Notes: generated by a model not told the origin, from the sequence alone. DNA of 20,409 bases from Blastocladiella emersonii ATCC 22665 (GCA_025594325.1 JANHCV010000021.1:1-20409); one strand, 5' to 3'. Positions 5,381-14,599 are shown, counted from the stretch's first letter. A program made the numbers and translations.

Positions 5381-5463
5381 CCGACCATAGCTCAGTTGGT
5401 AGAGCGGAAGACTGTAGTGATATGGATATCTTTAGGTCCCTGGTTCGAATCCGGGTGGTCGGA
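5381..5463 (+). tRNA. tRNA-Tyr(GTA), intron-containing
   Basis: 83-nt gene, 73 nt after intron removal. Acceptor CCGACCA (5381-5387) pairs with TGGTCGG (5456-5462), discriminator A5463. C1:G72 is the eukaryotic and archaeal tyrosine identity pair. The anticodon stem GAAGA (5407-5411) pairs with TCTTT (5429-5433). Anticodon GTA is at 5414-5416. The 10-nt intron follows position 37. Eukaryotic tRNA-Tyr genes commonly carry an intron here. It reads UAC and UAU. The terminator is T5 at 5469-5473. Confidence 0.97.
5418..5427 (+). other. tRNA-Tyr intron, 10 nt
   Basis: Intron TGATATGGAT lies between G37 (5417) and A38 (5428), the canonical eukaryotic site cut by the tRNA-splicing endonuclease. The third base from its 3' end is G, which can pair with C32 of the anticodon loop (the conserved anticodon-intron pair). 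Copies lie at 12221-12230 and 19024-19033. Confidence 0.9.
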
Positions 5464-5673
5464 CACTCTTTTTGCCTTGAGCACGCATCGAATGATCGAT
5501 CACACGCGTGACGCAGCGCACGCTCGTTTTGCAGCTGCGTTGGAGCGAGCCGAATCGACTGAGTCGCTCCCTCGCGCGCGTTCAAGTCTCCTGAAGCGCG
5601 CGTAGCAGCACGCTCGATCAGCAGCATTATTATCAGAGAGGATCGAGTAGCGCAGTTGCTTCGTACGATTGTA

Positions 5674-5746
5674 GCCTTCTTAGCTCAGTTGGCAGAGCGT
5701 CCGCCTAGTAAGCGGAAGGTCAGCAGTTCAAATCTGCTAGGAGGCA
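5674..5746 (+). tRNA. tRNA-Thr(AGT)
   Basis: 73-nt cloverleaf. Acceptor GCCTTCT (5674-5680) pairs with AGGAGGC (5739-5745) with one T-G wobble, discriminator A5746. The anticodon stem TCCGC/GCGGA encloses CTAGTAA, with anticodon AGT at 5707-5709. The T arm is AGCAG-TTCAAAT-CTGCT. A34 to inosine reads ACU, ACC and ACA. The terminator T4 (5747-5750) starts right after the discriminator, with a T5 at 5753-5757 behind it. It converges with tRNA-Asp across 62 bp. Confidence 0.98.
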
Positions 5747-5808
5747 TTTTGATTTTTCGTTTTGCGATCGAGCGGCAATAGATGAAACGCAGCGCGAGCA
5801 AAAAGGAG

Positions 5809-5880
5809 CTCTCCGGCCGGGAATCGAACCCGGGCCGCGTGCGTGACAGGCACGAATACTAACCACTATACTACCGGAGA
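5809..5880 (-). tRNA. tRNA-Asp(GTC)
   Basis: 72-nt minus-strand cloverleaf. Acceptor TCTCCGG (5880-5874) pairs with CCGGAGA (5816-5810), discriminator G (5809), an aspartate identity base. The anticodon stem CGTGC/GCACG encloses CTGTCAC, with anticodon GTC (plus 5845-5847). The T arm is CCGGG-TTCGATT-CCCGG. It reads GAC and GAU. The terminator is T5 (plus 5800-5804) followed by GCTCGCGC. Confidence 0.98.
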
Positions 5881-6290
5881 CCTTGATTTGTTACGGCTGC
5901 TGCAGTACAGGTACTCGCCGCCAGCTCGAGCCGACTTGCGCGAGCGATTACTCGAGACTCACGCAAGCAATCGACCTGATCTCGCGGATACCAGCTGCTC
6001 TCATGCTAGTCGAGAGCTATGCAAAGTCTCGCGCCGATCCGACGAGTCAATTCGTGTGAACGCGCTGTGCACGATTCGCGCGACGCAGCACTCATACGCG
6101 ATCAGCTGGTGTAGCGGGACGCCGATTCCAGCGCGGGCACATGCTTTCGACTCTGTAGCATCCATGGCGCGCCGCCGTTGCGCGAGATCTGCGGCAGAGT
6201 CCCGCGCAAAGCTGCTCGTCGCGACGCTCAAGTCAAAGTCCCTCGATTCGCGACGCGGTACCTGGGCGCTGTGCAGCCCGTCACATCGTT
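5881..6290. other. 410-bp spacer, Asp to Arg
   Basis: The 5' ends of the divergent Asp and Arg genes flank this stretch. I see no gene. A long plus-strand open frame crosses it, but it begins inside the Asp gene and ends inside the Arg gene and has no recognisable domain. A 7-bp inverted repeat GCGGGAC/GTCCCGC (6114-6120 with 6199-6205) is weak. Also at 12684-13093 and 19487-19896. Confidence 0.6.
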
Positions 6291-6363
6291 GGACCTATGG
6301 CCAAATGGATAAGGCGCCTGACTACGGATCAGGAGATTCCAGGTTCGATCCCTGGTAGGTTCG
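6291..6363 (+). tRNA. tRNA-Arg(ACG)
   Basis: 73-nt cloverleaf. Acceptor GGACCTA (6291-6297) pairs with TAGGTTC (6356-6362) with a G2-U71 wobble, discriminator G6363. The D loop AAATGGATA retains A20-type arginine features. The anticodon stem CCTGA/TCAGG encloses CTACGGA, with anticodon ACG at 6324-6326. The T arm is CCAGG-TTCGATC-CCTGG. A34 to inosine reads CGU, CGC and CGA. Two terminators follow: T4 at 6365-6368 and T5 at 6398-6402, each followed by GCT. Confidence 0.98.
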
Positions 6364-6854
6364 CTTTTGCTTCCCTCGCTCGCTCGATCGTTTCTCCTTT
6401 TTGCTCCGCGAGTTCTCACTCGTTTCGCTCTCCACCTCGCCTGCGTGTTCTCTTCAGCATCTCGCTCATTCCTTGTGCGTGTGAAGCGGATCGGATGCAT
6501 CGTCTCGCTTGAGAGCAGAGTCGCGATCAGCTCACTGCATCGCGCAAGTACAGCGGACGCAGCTCGACCCGCATGAAGCGTTGCGTTCAGCTCGGCAGCG
6601 GCGCGTGCTCGACGCACGCACCGCACCGCGCACGCGTCAGAGTCCAGCTCGCTCGCTCACGCTCCGCTCCGCGTCGCGCTTCGCGCGCTCGTACCTCCCC
6701 CTCCAGAAATACAAAATTTCCCGCTTCTGAGACCACCAGCGCGTAGCGCAAGCTCCGGAGAGTACGCTGGCAGTGATTGCGGGCGGATTCGTGAGCGCGA
6801 GTCGATCGCAGCAAGCGAAGGGAATCAGTTTGATCAACGATCGTCAATCGCAGA
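6364..6854. other. 491-bp spacer across the unit junction, Arg to Ile
   Basis: No gene recognised. After the two terminators of tRNA-Arg, the sequence is rich in CGCTCGCTC words. Near the junction, CCAGCGCGTA (6736-6745) can pair with TACGCTGG (6763-6770) with a 2-nt bulge, enclosing the palindrome CTCCGGAG (6753-6760). The junction at 6803/6804 itself has no special sequence. Also at 13167-13657, with the third copy cut by the window end. Confidence 0.6.
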
Positions 6855-6928
6855 GGTCCCATAGCTCAGTTGGTTAGAGCGTGGTGCTAATAACGCCAAG
6901 GCCGACGGTTCGACCCCGTCTGGGACCA
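6855..6928 (+). tRNA. tRNA-Ile(AAT), copy 2
   Basis: Same 74-nt gene as at 52-125. Anticodon AAT at 6889-6891, T6 terminator at 6932-6937. Confidence 0.98.
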
Positions 6929-7051
6929 CTCTTTTTTCCTCCTCGCTCATCAGCACCGATCCTTGACGAGAATCTTCAGCGCTCGCTCGAGCCGCTTCGT
7001 GATTGATTACCTGGCTTGTACGCGCAAGAGCGCAAGCAGCAAAATGAAAAA

Positions 7052-7125
7052 CGCTCTTGGGTGGACTCGAACCACCATCCTTTCGATTAACAGTCGAACG
7101 CGCTAACCAATTGCGCCACAAGAGC
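7052..7125 (-). tRNA. tRNA-Asn(GTT), copy 2
   Basis: Same gene as at 249-322. Anticodon at plus 7089-7091, T5 terminator at plus 7047-7051. Confidence 0.98.
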
Positions 7126-7204
7126 TCGCAGTAAGCTGCGGAAAGCTCAGCTTCGTTCGCCGCGAAAGCCGATCATCCAGACCAACTACTCGAGCTGATT
7201 CAAT

Positions 7205-7277
7205 GCGGAGTTGGCTCAGTCGGCAGAGCGTAGGTCTCATAATCCTAAGGTCGGGAGTTCGAGTCTCCCACTCCGCA
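7205..7277 (+). tRNA. tRNA-Met(CAT) elongator, copy 2
   Basis: Same gene as at 402-474. Anticodon at 7238-7240, T5 terminator at 7284-7288. Confidence 0.97.
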
Positions 7278-7370
7278 TCATCCTTTTTGCTCGCGCGCGC
7301 CTTGGATCAGTCGATCCTCGCGTAGAATCACACTCAACATCGCCGCGAGACCGCTCTGAGCAGCAAAAAA

Positions 7371-7452
7371 CGACAACGACAGGATTTGAACCTGTGCAGG
7401 CAGAGCCTAATTGATTTCTAGTCAATCCCCTTAACCACTCGGGCACGTTGTC
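7371..7452 (-). tRNA. tRNA-Ser(AGA), copy 2
   Basis: Same class II gene as at 568-649. Anticodon at plus 7417-7419, T6 terminator at plus 7365-7370. Confidence 0.98.
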
Positions 7453-7565
7453 TTACACGCGGACACGCAACGGTCGATCAAGTTGCGCGAGCAAGAAAGC
7501 GAGCGAGTCGATTGCGTTTGTTGCCGTAGCGGTTGGTGATCGATCGTACACGCTCAGAAATCGAT

Positions 7566-7648
7566 GGGGAGATGGCCGAGTCGGTCTAAGGCGTCACGTT
7601 AAGGCCGTGATCTCTTCGGAGGCGTGGGTTCGAATCCCACTCTCCTCA
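7566..7648 (+). tRNA. tRNA-Leu(AAG), copy 2
   Basis: Same class II gene as at 763-845. Anticodon at 7601-7603, T7 terminator at 7653-7659. Confidence 0.98.
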
Positions 7649-7724
7649 TCCCTTTTTTTCCCTCTCGCGAAGCATCTGGCTCGCGAGGGACGATCGTGAA
7701 GATAGACGCGCATCGGAGAAGCAA

Positions 7725-7796
7725 GGCTCGATGGTCTAGTGGTATGATTCTCCCTTAGGGTGGGAGAGGTCCCGGGTTCAATCCCCGGTCGAGCCC
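7725..7796 (+). tRNA. tRNA-Pro(AGG), copy 2
   Basis: Same gene as at 922-993. Anticodon at 7757-7759, T5 terminator at 7800-7804. Confidence 0.98.
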
Positions 7797-7895
7797 TTCT
7801 TTTTCTCGCTCGCTGTGAGCGGGACGAGCCTTTTGCGTCGCGTACAGCGCAAGAAAAAGGTGATCGACTCGAACTCGTCGCAGCAAAACGCGCTG

Positions 7896-7967
7896 CTCCG
7901 CATCGGGGATTCGAACCCCGGCCACCTCGGTGAAAGCGAGGGATCCTGACCACTGGACCAATGCGGA
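7896..7967 (-). tRNA. tRNA-Glu(TTC), copy 2
   Basis: Same gene as at 1093-1164. Anticodon at plus 7932-7934, T4 terminator at plus 7885-7888. Confidence 0.98.
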
Positions 7968-8025
7968 TCTCGATGTGCGAGCGACTTGGAGGTCGAGAGC
8001 GACCCGAGTACATGTAAACTTTGAT

Positions 8026-8107
8026 GTTCAGGTGGCCGAGCGGTCTAAGGCGCTAGTTTCAGGTACTAGTCTCTTCGGAGGCGAGGGTTCGAATCCCTTC
8101 CTGGACA
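8026..8107 (+). tRNA. tRNA-Leu(CAG), copy 2
   Basis: Same class II gene as at 1223-1304. Anticodon at 8060-8062, T4 terminator at 8112-8115, T6 at 8207-8212. Confidence 0.98.
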
Positions 8108-10066
8108 TTCGTTTTGCTCCCTCGCGCACAGCGCAAGCAGCGAAGCGTACACAGCTCGAGTCGGCGCACACGCTGCTGTGTCGCGAGGGCGGCTCCGATC
8201 GAGCTCTTTTTTCTCCAGAATGTAGTCGACAGTATGCTCGCTCCATGCTGAAAGCCCGAGCCTCATCGCTCTCATACAGCGCGAGTAATATGCGATCACC
8301 GAGGCCGCGGCGCACGATCGCCTCACGTCTCAAAGTCCAGCTCAAACTAGCGCAACAGCTCAAGGACAGTGTCGGCTCTACTTCACGCTCACACGGCCCT
8401 GGGTTCGATCCTGCTTGTTAGCGCATTTGCGAGTACCTTCGGATTTACTTTCACACTCAATCCGGGTCCGTTTGAGCTCGTACTCGAGTATGTTACATTG
8501 CTATCTATTCTGGAGCTCCCGTATTAATCAAAAATTGATTGGGGCGATTTTGCTCCCGCACCACGTCTTGAGAGCCAAGAGGTCGCGGGTTCCATACCTG
8601 CCACTTGCATTTGCATTTGTTTTACACGGGGCCGAGACACAAAACTCGGATTGCTCCCAAACTTTAACAGGGATCGTTATATGACGCGTGGACCTCAGAA
8701 AATAATTTGCGCCTTTATTCCATTTATACAGCTCGAGTTGCGAGTGAGACGGAGTCGGGTCGCGGGTTCGATCCTGAGTGTGGTCACTTGGTCGCTTTAG
8801 CTGGTCGACCGAGCGTATTAAATTGCAAAGCCATTTCTCAACGGATCTTTGATCTGTAAGTTGCATCATGTGTTCCTCTTTTACTCTGATTATATAAAAG
8901 TAACAGATCGGCAAAGCATTGACAGATGCGAAAGCTCGGATGCACTGTCGATTCCGGCGCTAGAGAACAGCTAGGCAGACGCCCTTGCACACGCAGGTTG
9001 GGGCACGTCACTGAACAAGATCAAAGGCAACAGATCCGCAAAAGCTGCAAAACTCAGGTCGCGACAGCGGTCCGTCCGACCCGGATCGACCCGAACCATT
9101 TTCCGCTACAAGGACGCTAGACAGAAGGCACTTCACATGGATGTTGGAGCACCTTGTTAGCTACGATTAGAAGCAACAGAATCAAAAAAGCTGTAAAACT
9201 CATGTCGTGGGAGCGGTTCGACCGACCCGGATCGACCCGACCCCCAGTGCGCTACAGACATGCTAGACCAAAGGCGCTCCACATGAATGTTGGGGCACCT
9301 TGTTGATAATGATCAAGAGCAACAGATCCCAGAAAGCTGCAAAACTCATGTCACGGCACCGCCCCGACCGACCCGCACTCGAGTCGGTCCCCCGACATGG
9401 TCTCTTAAGATTTTTTCAATCTGTTGACTGCAATTGCTGCGGGAACTTAGCGCAAGCTTAAGTTTAGGAGGGCGCGCGAAAGCATTGAAGGATGCACCCG
9501 AGCGCACGTTTACGCACTCGAACACGTTCAAGTCGAGAGTTGACCCTGTTGCCGTCGGGATCATGCAAATCTGTTGACGCCATGCAACTCAGAATCACTG
9601 TAGCTATCCATTGATATCTGAGGCGTCATGATAGCCCAACGGGAAGGGGTCGAAATCGTGACACCGCGAGCAAAACTTTGGTGTCGCGCGGACTCGAACC
9701 GGTCGGGTCAATATTTGACCATGTTGCCGTCGGAATGATGCGAATCTGTTGACGCCATGCAACGCAGAATCGTTTTGCCTATCCATAGAGGTCTTAAGTG
9801 TCGCGAGAGTCGGTCGGGAACCTGGTGAAAAAGTGACGTTCTTTGGTCTCGGCGGGGGACTTGGCGAAATCGCGACCGATCGGCTGACTACACTGTGCGC
9901 CGAGTCCCCCTTGGGGCGGGTCGCTTTTCGGTCTCCTTTGCCTCGAAACCGGCACCATCCTAGGCAATATATCACGGGGAACACGATGGTATCAACAGAT
10001 TTCGCATAGGTCGGCTCTGAGGGGGTCAAAATCAAGTCTCGAGAAAAGAAAAGGGTAAAAAATGTT

Positions 10067-10139
10067 TACCCAGTGTGGGGCTCGAACCCACGACATTGAG
10101 ATTAAGAGTCTCACGCTCTACCGACTGAGCTAACCGGGC
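10067..10139 (-). tRNA. tRNA-Lys(CTT), copy 2
   Basis: Same gene as at 3264-3336, including the G1-U72 wobble. T6 terminator at plus 10057-10062. Confidence 0.97.
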
Positions 10140-10556
10140 TTGATATTCTACTCGAGCAATCACTTCATCTTGCGTTCCTGGCTGGACTTGAGCGTGGCGA
10201 TCGGAGCTCGCGCTGGAGATCGTGGATGAGCGGGGGAGCACGCACGCGGCAGCTCGGCGATCACTAGCATCGCGCGCTCACTCTTCTTGCCGCTCGGATC
10301 GCTCACTGGTGCTCGCTTCACTTGTAAACGCCACGTTCGCTGCGTAGCGTTTGTCTCTCACTGTGGAGCGCCACAGTGATCTGGCGAGTGTGTTCGATCA
10401 ACGAGCTTGTAGATGGACCGTCTCGGATGCTCAATGAGCGGTGGTGCTCGAACTGGAGCGGTACAGGTCGAGATACGGGCGAGCAAAGGTACGCGGGTCG
10501 ATCAGCGCGGTTTGCGACTTGGCTTACTGTACGGCAGGTCGGCCCCGGACATCGAG

Positions 10557-10627
10557 GCATAGTTGGTTTAGTGGTATAATTACCGCCTGCCACGCGGTAG
10601 ACCCGGGTTCGATTCCCGGACTATGCA
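10557..10627 (+). tRNA. tRNA-Gly(GCC), copy 2
   Basis: Same gene as at 3754-3824. Anticodon at 10589-10591, T5 terminator at 10632-10636. Confidence 0.98.
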
Positions 10628-11179
10628 TCACTTTTTGCCCTTGAACTCGCCTCGCGCTCCGACCTTTTCGACCCCTTGCGACCGCATCCTTTACTCTTTT
10701 GCGAATCTGTCGACGCTACCCATGCGCTCGGGTCCTAGCGCATCCGTGTAGTCGAGTTTGGTGGCCTGAATCGACAAAAAGTTGCACGCGGTCCTTGCTG
10801 ACCAGGTCCGCGCTAACCACTTGCAAATCTTGCAAGCGTTTGATGGTCTCTTGGGCGATGCCGACAACCTTGCGCACAATCGACGCGCACCACCGACTAG
10901 TTTGACTATGCGGGAGCTCGCGTTCAACAGATCCATGTGGCGTGCGCAAATGGGTGATCAAGGGCAGCGAGCGCGCTCCGATCCTGCACTTTGTGCGCTT
11001 GCGTCGCGAAGAGACGCGCGAACACGCCGATTCCACGTCGAGGCGGTCGATGATACTCTTGGGTCAGCATGTGTTGCGCGGCGGGCGGATCGCAATGATA
11101 CTGGTCGAGTAATGAGCGGATGATCGACTCGAACACGCCTGCGGCGGGTCCTGTAGCGAGGACGCTCTCCAAAATTTCA

Positions 11180-11253
11180 GTCTTCGTGGTGTAGTTGGTT
11201 ATCACGTCTGTCTAACACACAGACGGTCTCCAGTTCGAACCTGGACGAAGACA
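11180..11253 (+). tRNA. tRNA-Val(AAC), copy 2
   Basis: Same gene as at 4377-4450. Anticodon at 11214-11216, T6 terminator at 11257-11262. Confidence 0.98.
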
Positions 11254-11337
11254 CTCTTTTTTCTCCTCGAGCTCGCTCGCTTTTCTCGCTACGCAAGTGC
11301 CGCGAGATCAGGATGCAGATCAAGAGACACAGAAGCA

Positions 11338-11409
11338 TCCCAATTGGTCCAGTGGTTAGGATCTCACGCTCTCACCGTGATGGCCGGGGTTCGATTCCCC
11401 GATTGGGAG
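11338..11409 (+). tRNA. tRNA-Glu(CTC), copy 2
   Basis: Same gene as at 4535-4606. Anticodon at 11371-11373, T4 terminator at 11423-11426. Confidence 0.98.
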
Positions 11410-11552
11410 GAGTTTATTCTTCTTTTGCTCTCGCTCGCTTTTGCTCCGCGTCGTCGCGAGTGGCTCAGCCATAATACGGCGTTGTATTACGCTGTCTCGA
11501 TGGCAAAACGAGCGAGTCGAGCGTGTGGCTCGCGCGCGAGAAGGAAAAAAAG

Positions 11553-11625
11553 TGGAGAATCGGGGTATCGATCCCCGTGCCTCTCGCATGCTAAGCGAGC
11601 GCTCTACCATTTGAGCTAATCCCCC
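11553..11625 (-). tRNA. tRNA-Ala(AGC), copy 2
   Basis: Same gene as at 4750-4822, with G3-U70 retained. T7 terminator at plus 11545-11551. Confidence 0.98.
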
Positions 11626-11996
11626 ATACTTTTAGACGGTGCAGCGAGCCTCAGATCGCCGAGCTCGGTTGCGGACTTGAACCGCGCGTTTCGCCATGTT
11701 CCCTTGGGCGGATCGACTCGCGCTTTCAGTATCACGCGTAGCACCACTGGATGCATGTCTCCTCCGAGTTACAGCTCAATCGGCTGCTTGGTGCGTGAGG
11801 GGCGATGTGCGTTGTCCAGGAGCGCTGCATCGTCTGCTGCTCACTCATGCAAGCGCGCGACCCGCTCTCGCGACGCGTTATACTGCGCGACGAAGCGGTC
11901 GACACGCTAGAGCGGTCACTCAGTTGAGAGCTAGTGCGTACGCGATGTAAAAGAGGAGAGAGCGAGCGGCTCTCGATCGAGAAGAATAATAAAAAG

Positions 11997-12069
11997 TGTC
12001 ACCTCCGTGGATTGAACACGGGACCTTTAGATCTTCAGTCTAACGCTCTCCCAACTGAGCTAAGGTGAC
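11997..12069 (-). tRNA. tRNA-Phe(GAA), copy 2
   Basis: Same gene as at 5194-5266. Anticodon at plus 12034-12036, T5 terminator at plus 11991-11995. Confidence 0.98.
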
Positions 12070-12183
12070 GTGAATGATCAAGATCGCAACGCGTGGTGAC
12101 TCTCACCGCCGTGGCGAAGCTTTAATCGGATCAGGCAGCTCGGGTCGAGGCGATATAGCAGCGCGCTGTTGCTCTATCATCAT

Positions 12184-12266
12184 CCGACCATAGCTCAGTT
12201 GGTAGAGCGGAAGACTGTAGTGATATGGATATCTTTAGGTCCCTGGTTCGAATCCGGGTGGTCGGA
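12184..12266 (+). tRNA. tRNA-Tyr(GTA) with intron, copy 2
   Basis: Same gene as at 5381-5463. Anticodon at 12217-12219, 10-nt intron at 12221-12230, T5 terminator at 12272-12276. Confidence 0.97.
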
Positions 12267-12476
12267 CACTCTTTTTGCCTTGAGCACGCATCGAATGATC
12301 GATCACACGCGTGACGCAGCGCACGCTCGTTTTGCAGCTGCGTTGGAGCGAGCCGAATCGACTGAGTCGCTCCCTCGCGCGCGTTCAAGTCTCCTGAAGC
12401 GCGCGTAGCAGCACGCTCGATCAGCAGCATTATTATCAGAGAGGATCGAGTAGCGCAGTTGCTTCGTACGATTGTA

Positions 12477-12549
12477 GCCTTCTTAGCTCAGTTGGCAGAG
12501 CGTCCGCCTAGTAAGCGGAAGGTCAGCAGTTCAAATCTGCTAGGAGGCA
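12477..12549 (+). tRNA. tRNA-Thr(AGT), copy 2
   Basis: Same gene as at 5674-5746. Anticodon at 12510-12512, T4 at 12550-12553, T5 at 12556-12560. Confidence 0.98.
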
Positions 12550-12611
12550 TTTTGATTTTTCGTTTTGCGATCGAGCGGCAATAGATGAAACGCAGCGCGA
12601 GCAAAAAGGAG

Positions 12612-12683
12612 CTCTCCGGCCGGGAATCGAACCCGGGCCGCGTGCGTGACAGGCACGAATACTAACCACTATACTACCGGAGA
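12612..12683 (-). tRNA. tRNA-Asp(GTC), copy 2
   Basis: Same gene as at 5809-5880. Anticodon at plus 12648-12650, T5 terminator at plus 12603-12607. Confidence 0.98.
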
Positions 12684-13093
12684 CCTTGATTTGTTACGGC
12701 TGCTGCAGTACAGGTACTCGCCGCCAGCTCGAGCCGACTTGCGCGAGCGATTACTCGAGACTCACGCAAGCAATCGACCTGATCTCGCGGATACCAGCTG
12801 CTCTCATGCTAGTCGAGAGCTATGCAAAGTCTCGCGCCGATCCGACGAGTCAATTCGTGTGAACGCGCTGTGCACGATTCGCGCGACGCAGCACTCATAC
12901 GCGATCAGCTGGTGTAGCGGGACGCCGATTCCAGCGCGGGCACATGCTTTCGACTCTGTAGCATCCATGGCGCGCCGCCGTTGCGCGAGATCTGCGGCAG
13001 AGTCCCGCGCAAAGCTGCTCGTCGCGACGCTCAAGTCAAAGTCCCTCGATTCGCGACGCGGTACCTGGGCGCTGTGCAGCCCGTCACATCGTT

Positions 13094-13166
13094 GGACCTA
13101 TGGCCAAATGGATAAGGCGCCTGACTACGGATCAGGAGATTCCAGGTTCGATCCCTGGTAGGTTCG
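13094..13166 (+). tRNA. tRNA-Arg(ACG), copy 2
   Basis: Same gene as at 6291-6363. Anticodon at 13127-13129, T4 terminator at 13168-13171. Confidence 0.98.
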
Positions 13167-13657
13167 CTTTTGCTTCCCTCGCTCGCTCGATCGTTTCTCC
13201 TTTTTGCTCCGCGAGTTCTCACTCGTTTCGCTCTCCACCTCGCCTGCGTGTTCTCTTCAGCATCTCGCTCATTCCTTGTGCGTGTGAAGCGGATCGGATG
13301 CATCGTCTCGCTTGAGAGCAGAGTCGCGATCAGCTCACTGCATCGCGCAAGTACAGCGGACGCAGCTCGACCCGCATGAAGCGTTGCGTTCAGCTCGGCA
13401 GCGGCGCGTGCTCGACGCACGCACCGCACCGCGCACGCGTCAGAGTCCAGCTCGCTCGCTCACGCTCCGCTCCGCGTCGCGCTTCGCGCGCTCGTACCTC
13501 CCCCTCCAGAAATACAAAATTTCCCGCTTCTGAGACCACCAGCGCGTAGCGCAAGCTCCGGAGAGTACGCTGGCAGTGATTGCGGGCGGATTCGTGAGCG
13601 CGAGTCGATCGCAGCAAGCGAAGGGAATCAGTTTGATCAACGATCGTCAATCGCAGA

Positions 13658-13731
13658 GGTCCCATAGCTCAGTTGGTTAGAGCGTGGTGCTAATAACGCC
13701 AAGGCCGACGGTTCGACCCCGTCTGGGACCA
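13658..13731 (+). tRNA. tRNA-Ile(AAT), copy 3
   Basis: Same gene as at 52-125. Anticodon at 13692-13694, T6 terminator at 13735-13740. Confidence 0.98.
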
Positions 13732-13854
13732 CTCTTTTTTCCTCCTCGCTCATCAGCACCGATCCTTGACGAGAATCTTCAGCGCTCGCTCGAGCCGCTT
13801 CGTGATTGATTACCTGGCTTGTACGCGCAAGAGCGCAAGCAGCAAAATGAAAAA

Positions 13855-13928
13855 CGCTCTTGGGTGGACTCGAACCACCATCCTTTCGATTAACAGTCGA
13901 ACGCGCTAACCAATTGCGCCACAAGAGC
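13855..13928 (-). tRNA. tRNA-Asn(GTT), copy 3
   Basis: Same gene as at 249-322. Anticodon at plus 13892-13894. Confidence 0.98.
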
Positions 13929-14007
13929 TCGCAGTAAGCTGCGGAAAGCTCAGCTTCGTTCGCCGCGAAAGCCGATCATCCAGACCAACTACTCGAGCTG
14001 ATTCAAT

Positions 14008-14080
14008 GCGGAGTTGGCTCAGTCGGCAGAGCGTAGGTCTCATAATCCTAAGGTCGGGAGTTCGAGTCTCCCACTCCGCA
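14008..14080 (+). tRNA. tRNA-Met(CAT) elongator, copy 3
   Basis: Same gene as at 402-474. Anticodon at 14041-14043. Confidence 0.97.
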
Positions 14081-14173
14081 TCATCCTTTTTGCTCGCGCG
14101 CGCCTTGGATCAGTCGATCCTCGCGTAGAATCACACTCAACATCGCCGCGAGACCGCTCTGAGCAGCAAAAAA

Positions 14174-14255
14174 CGACAACGACAGGATTTGAACCTGTGC
14201 AGGCAGAGCCTAATTGATTTCTAGTCAATCCCCTTAACCACTCGGGCACGTTGTC
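14174..14255 (-). tRNA. tRNA-Ser(AGA), copy 3
   Basis: Same class II gene as at 568-649. Anticodon at plus 14220-14222. Confidence 0.98.
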
Positions 14256-14368
14256 TTACACGCGGACACGCAACGGTCGATCAAGTTGCGCGAGCAAGAA
14301 AGCGAGCGAGTCGATTGCGTTTGTTGCCGTAGCGGTTGGTGATCGATCGTACACGCTCAGAAATCGAT

Positions 14369-14451
14369 GGGGAGATGGCCGAGTCGGTCTAAGGCGTCAC
14401 GTTAAGGCCGTGATCTCTTCGGAGGCGTGGGTTCGAATCCCACTCTCCTCA
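14369..14451 (+). tRNA. tRNA-Leu(AAG), copy 3
   Basis: Same class II gene as at 763-845. Anticodon at 14404-14406. Confidence 0.98.
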
Positions 14452-14527
14452 TCCCTTTTTTTCCCTCTCGCGAAGCATCTGGCTCGCGAGGGACGATCGT
14501 GAAGATAGACGCGCATCGGAGAAGCAA

Positions 14528-14599
14528 GGCTCGATGGTCTAGTGGTATGATTCTCCCTTAGGGTGGGAGAGGTCCCGGGTTCAATCCCCGGTCGAGCCC
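14528..14599 (+). tRNA. tRNA-Pro(AGG), copy 3
   Basis: Same gene as at 922-993. Anticodon at 14560-14562. Confidence 0.98.

Larger units (their letters stand above)
1..6803. repeat. Tandem array unit, copy 1 (18 tRNA genes)
   Basis: First of three head-to-tail 6,803-bp units. Every landmark here recurs at +6803 and +13606 without indels. The only mismatch I found is base 1 (A here, G at 6804 and 13607). The unit boundary is only the window edge. The true duplication boundary cannot be told, because nothing non-repeated is visible. Confidence 0.98.
6804..13606. repeat. Tandem array unit, copy 2
   Basis: Second unit, same sequence as copy 1 apart from its first base (G). Its junctions with copies 1 and 3 are seamless: the sequence runs through GAGTCGATCGCAGCAAG at both with no linker, microsatellite or target-site duplication. 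Confidence 0.98.

Noticed and set aside
5843-6358. 171-codon plus-strand open frame
   Set aside because: It begins inside the antisense of tRNA-Asp and ends inside tRNA-Arg. Its ends are tRNA shadows, and the middle is low-information Arg/Ser/Ala-rich sequence typical of GC-rich spacer.
1-6803. Bacterial, phage or giant-virus tRNA cluster
   Set aside because: Eight A34 anticodons, no encoded CCA, Pol III T-run terminators, C1:G72 in tRNA-Tyr and a 37/38 intron all point to a eukaryotic nuclear genome. There are no virus-like genes nearby.
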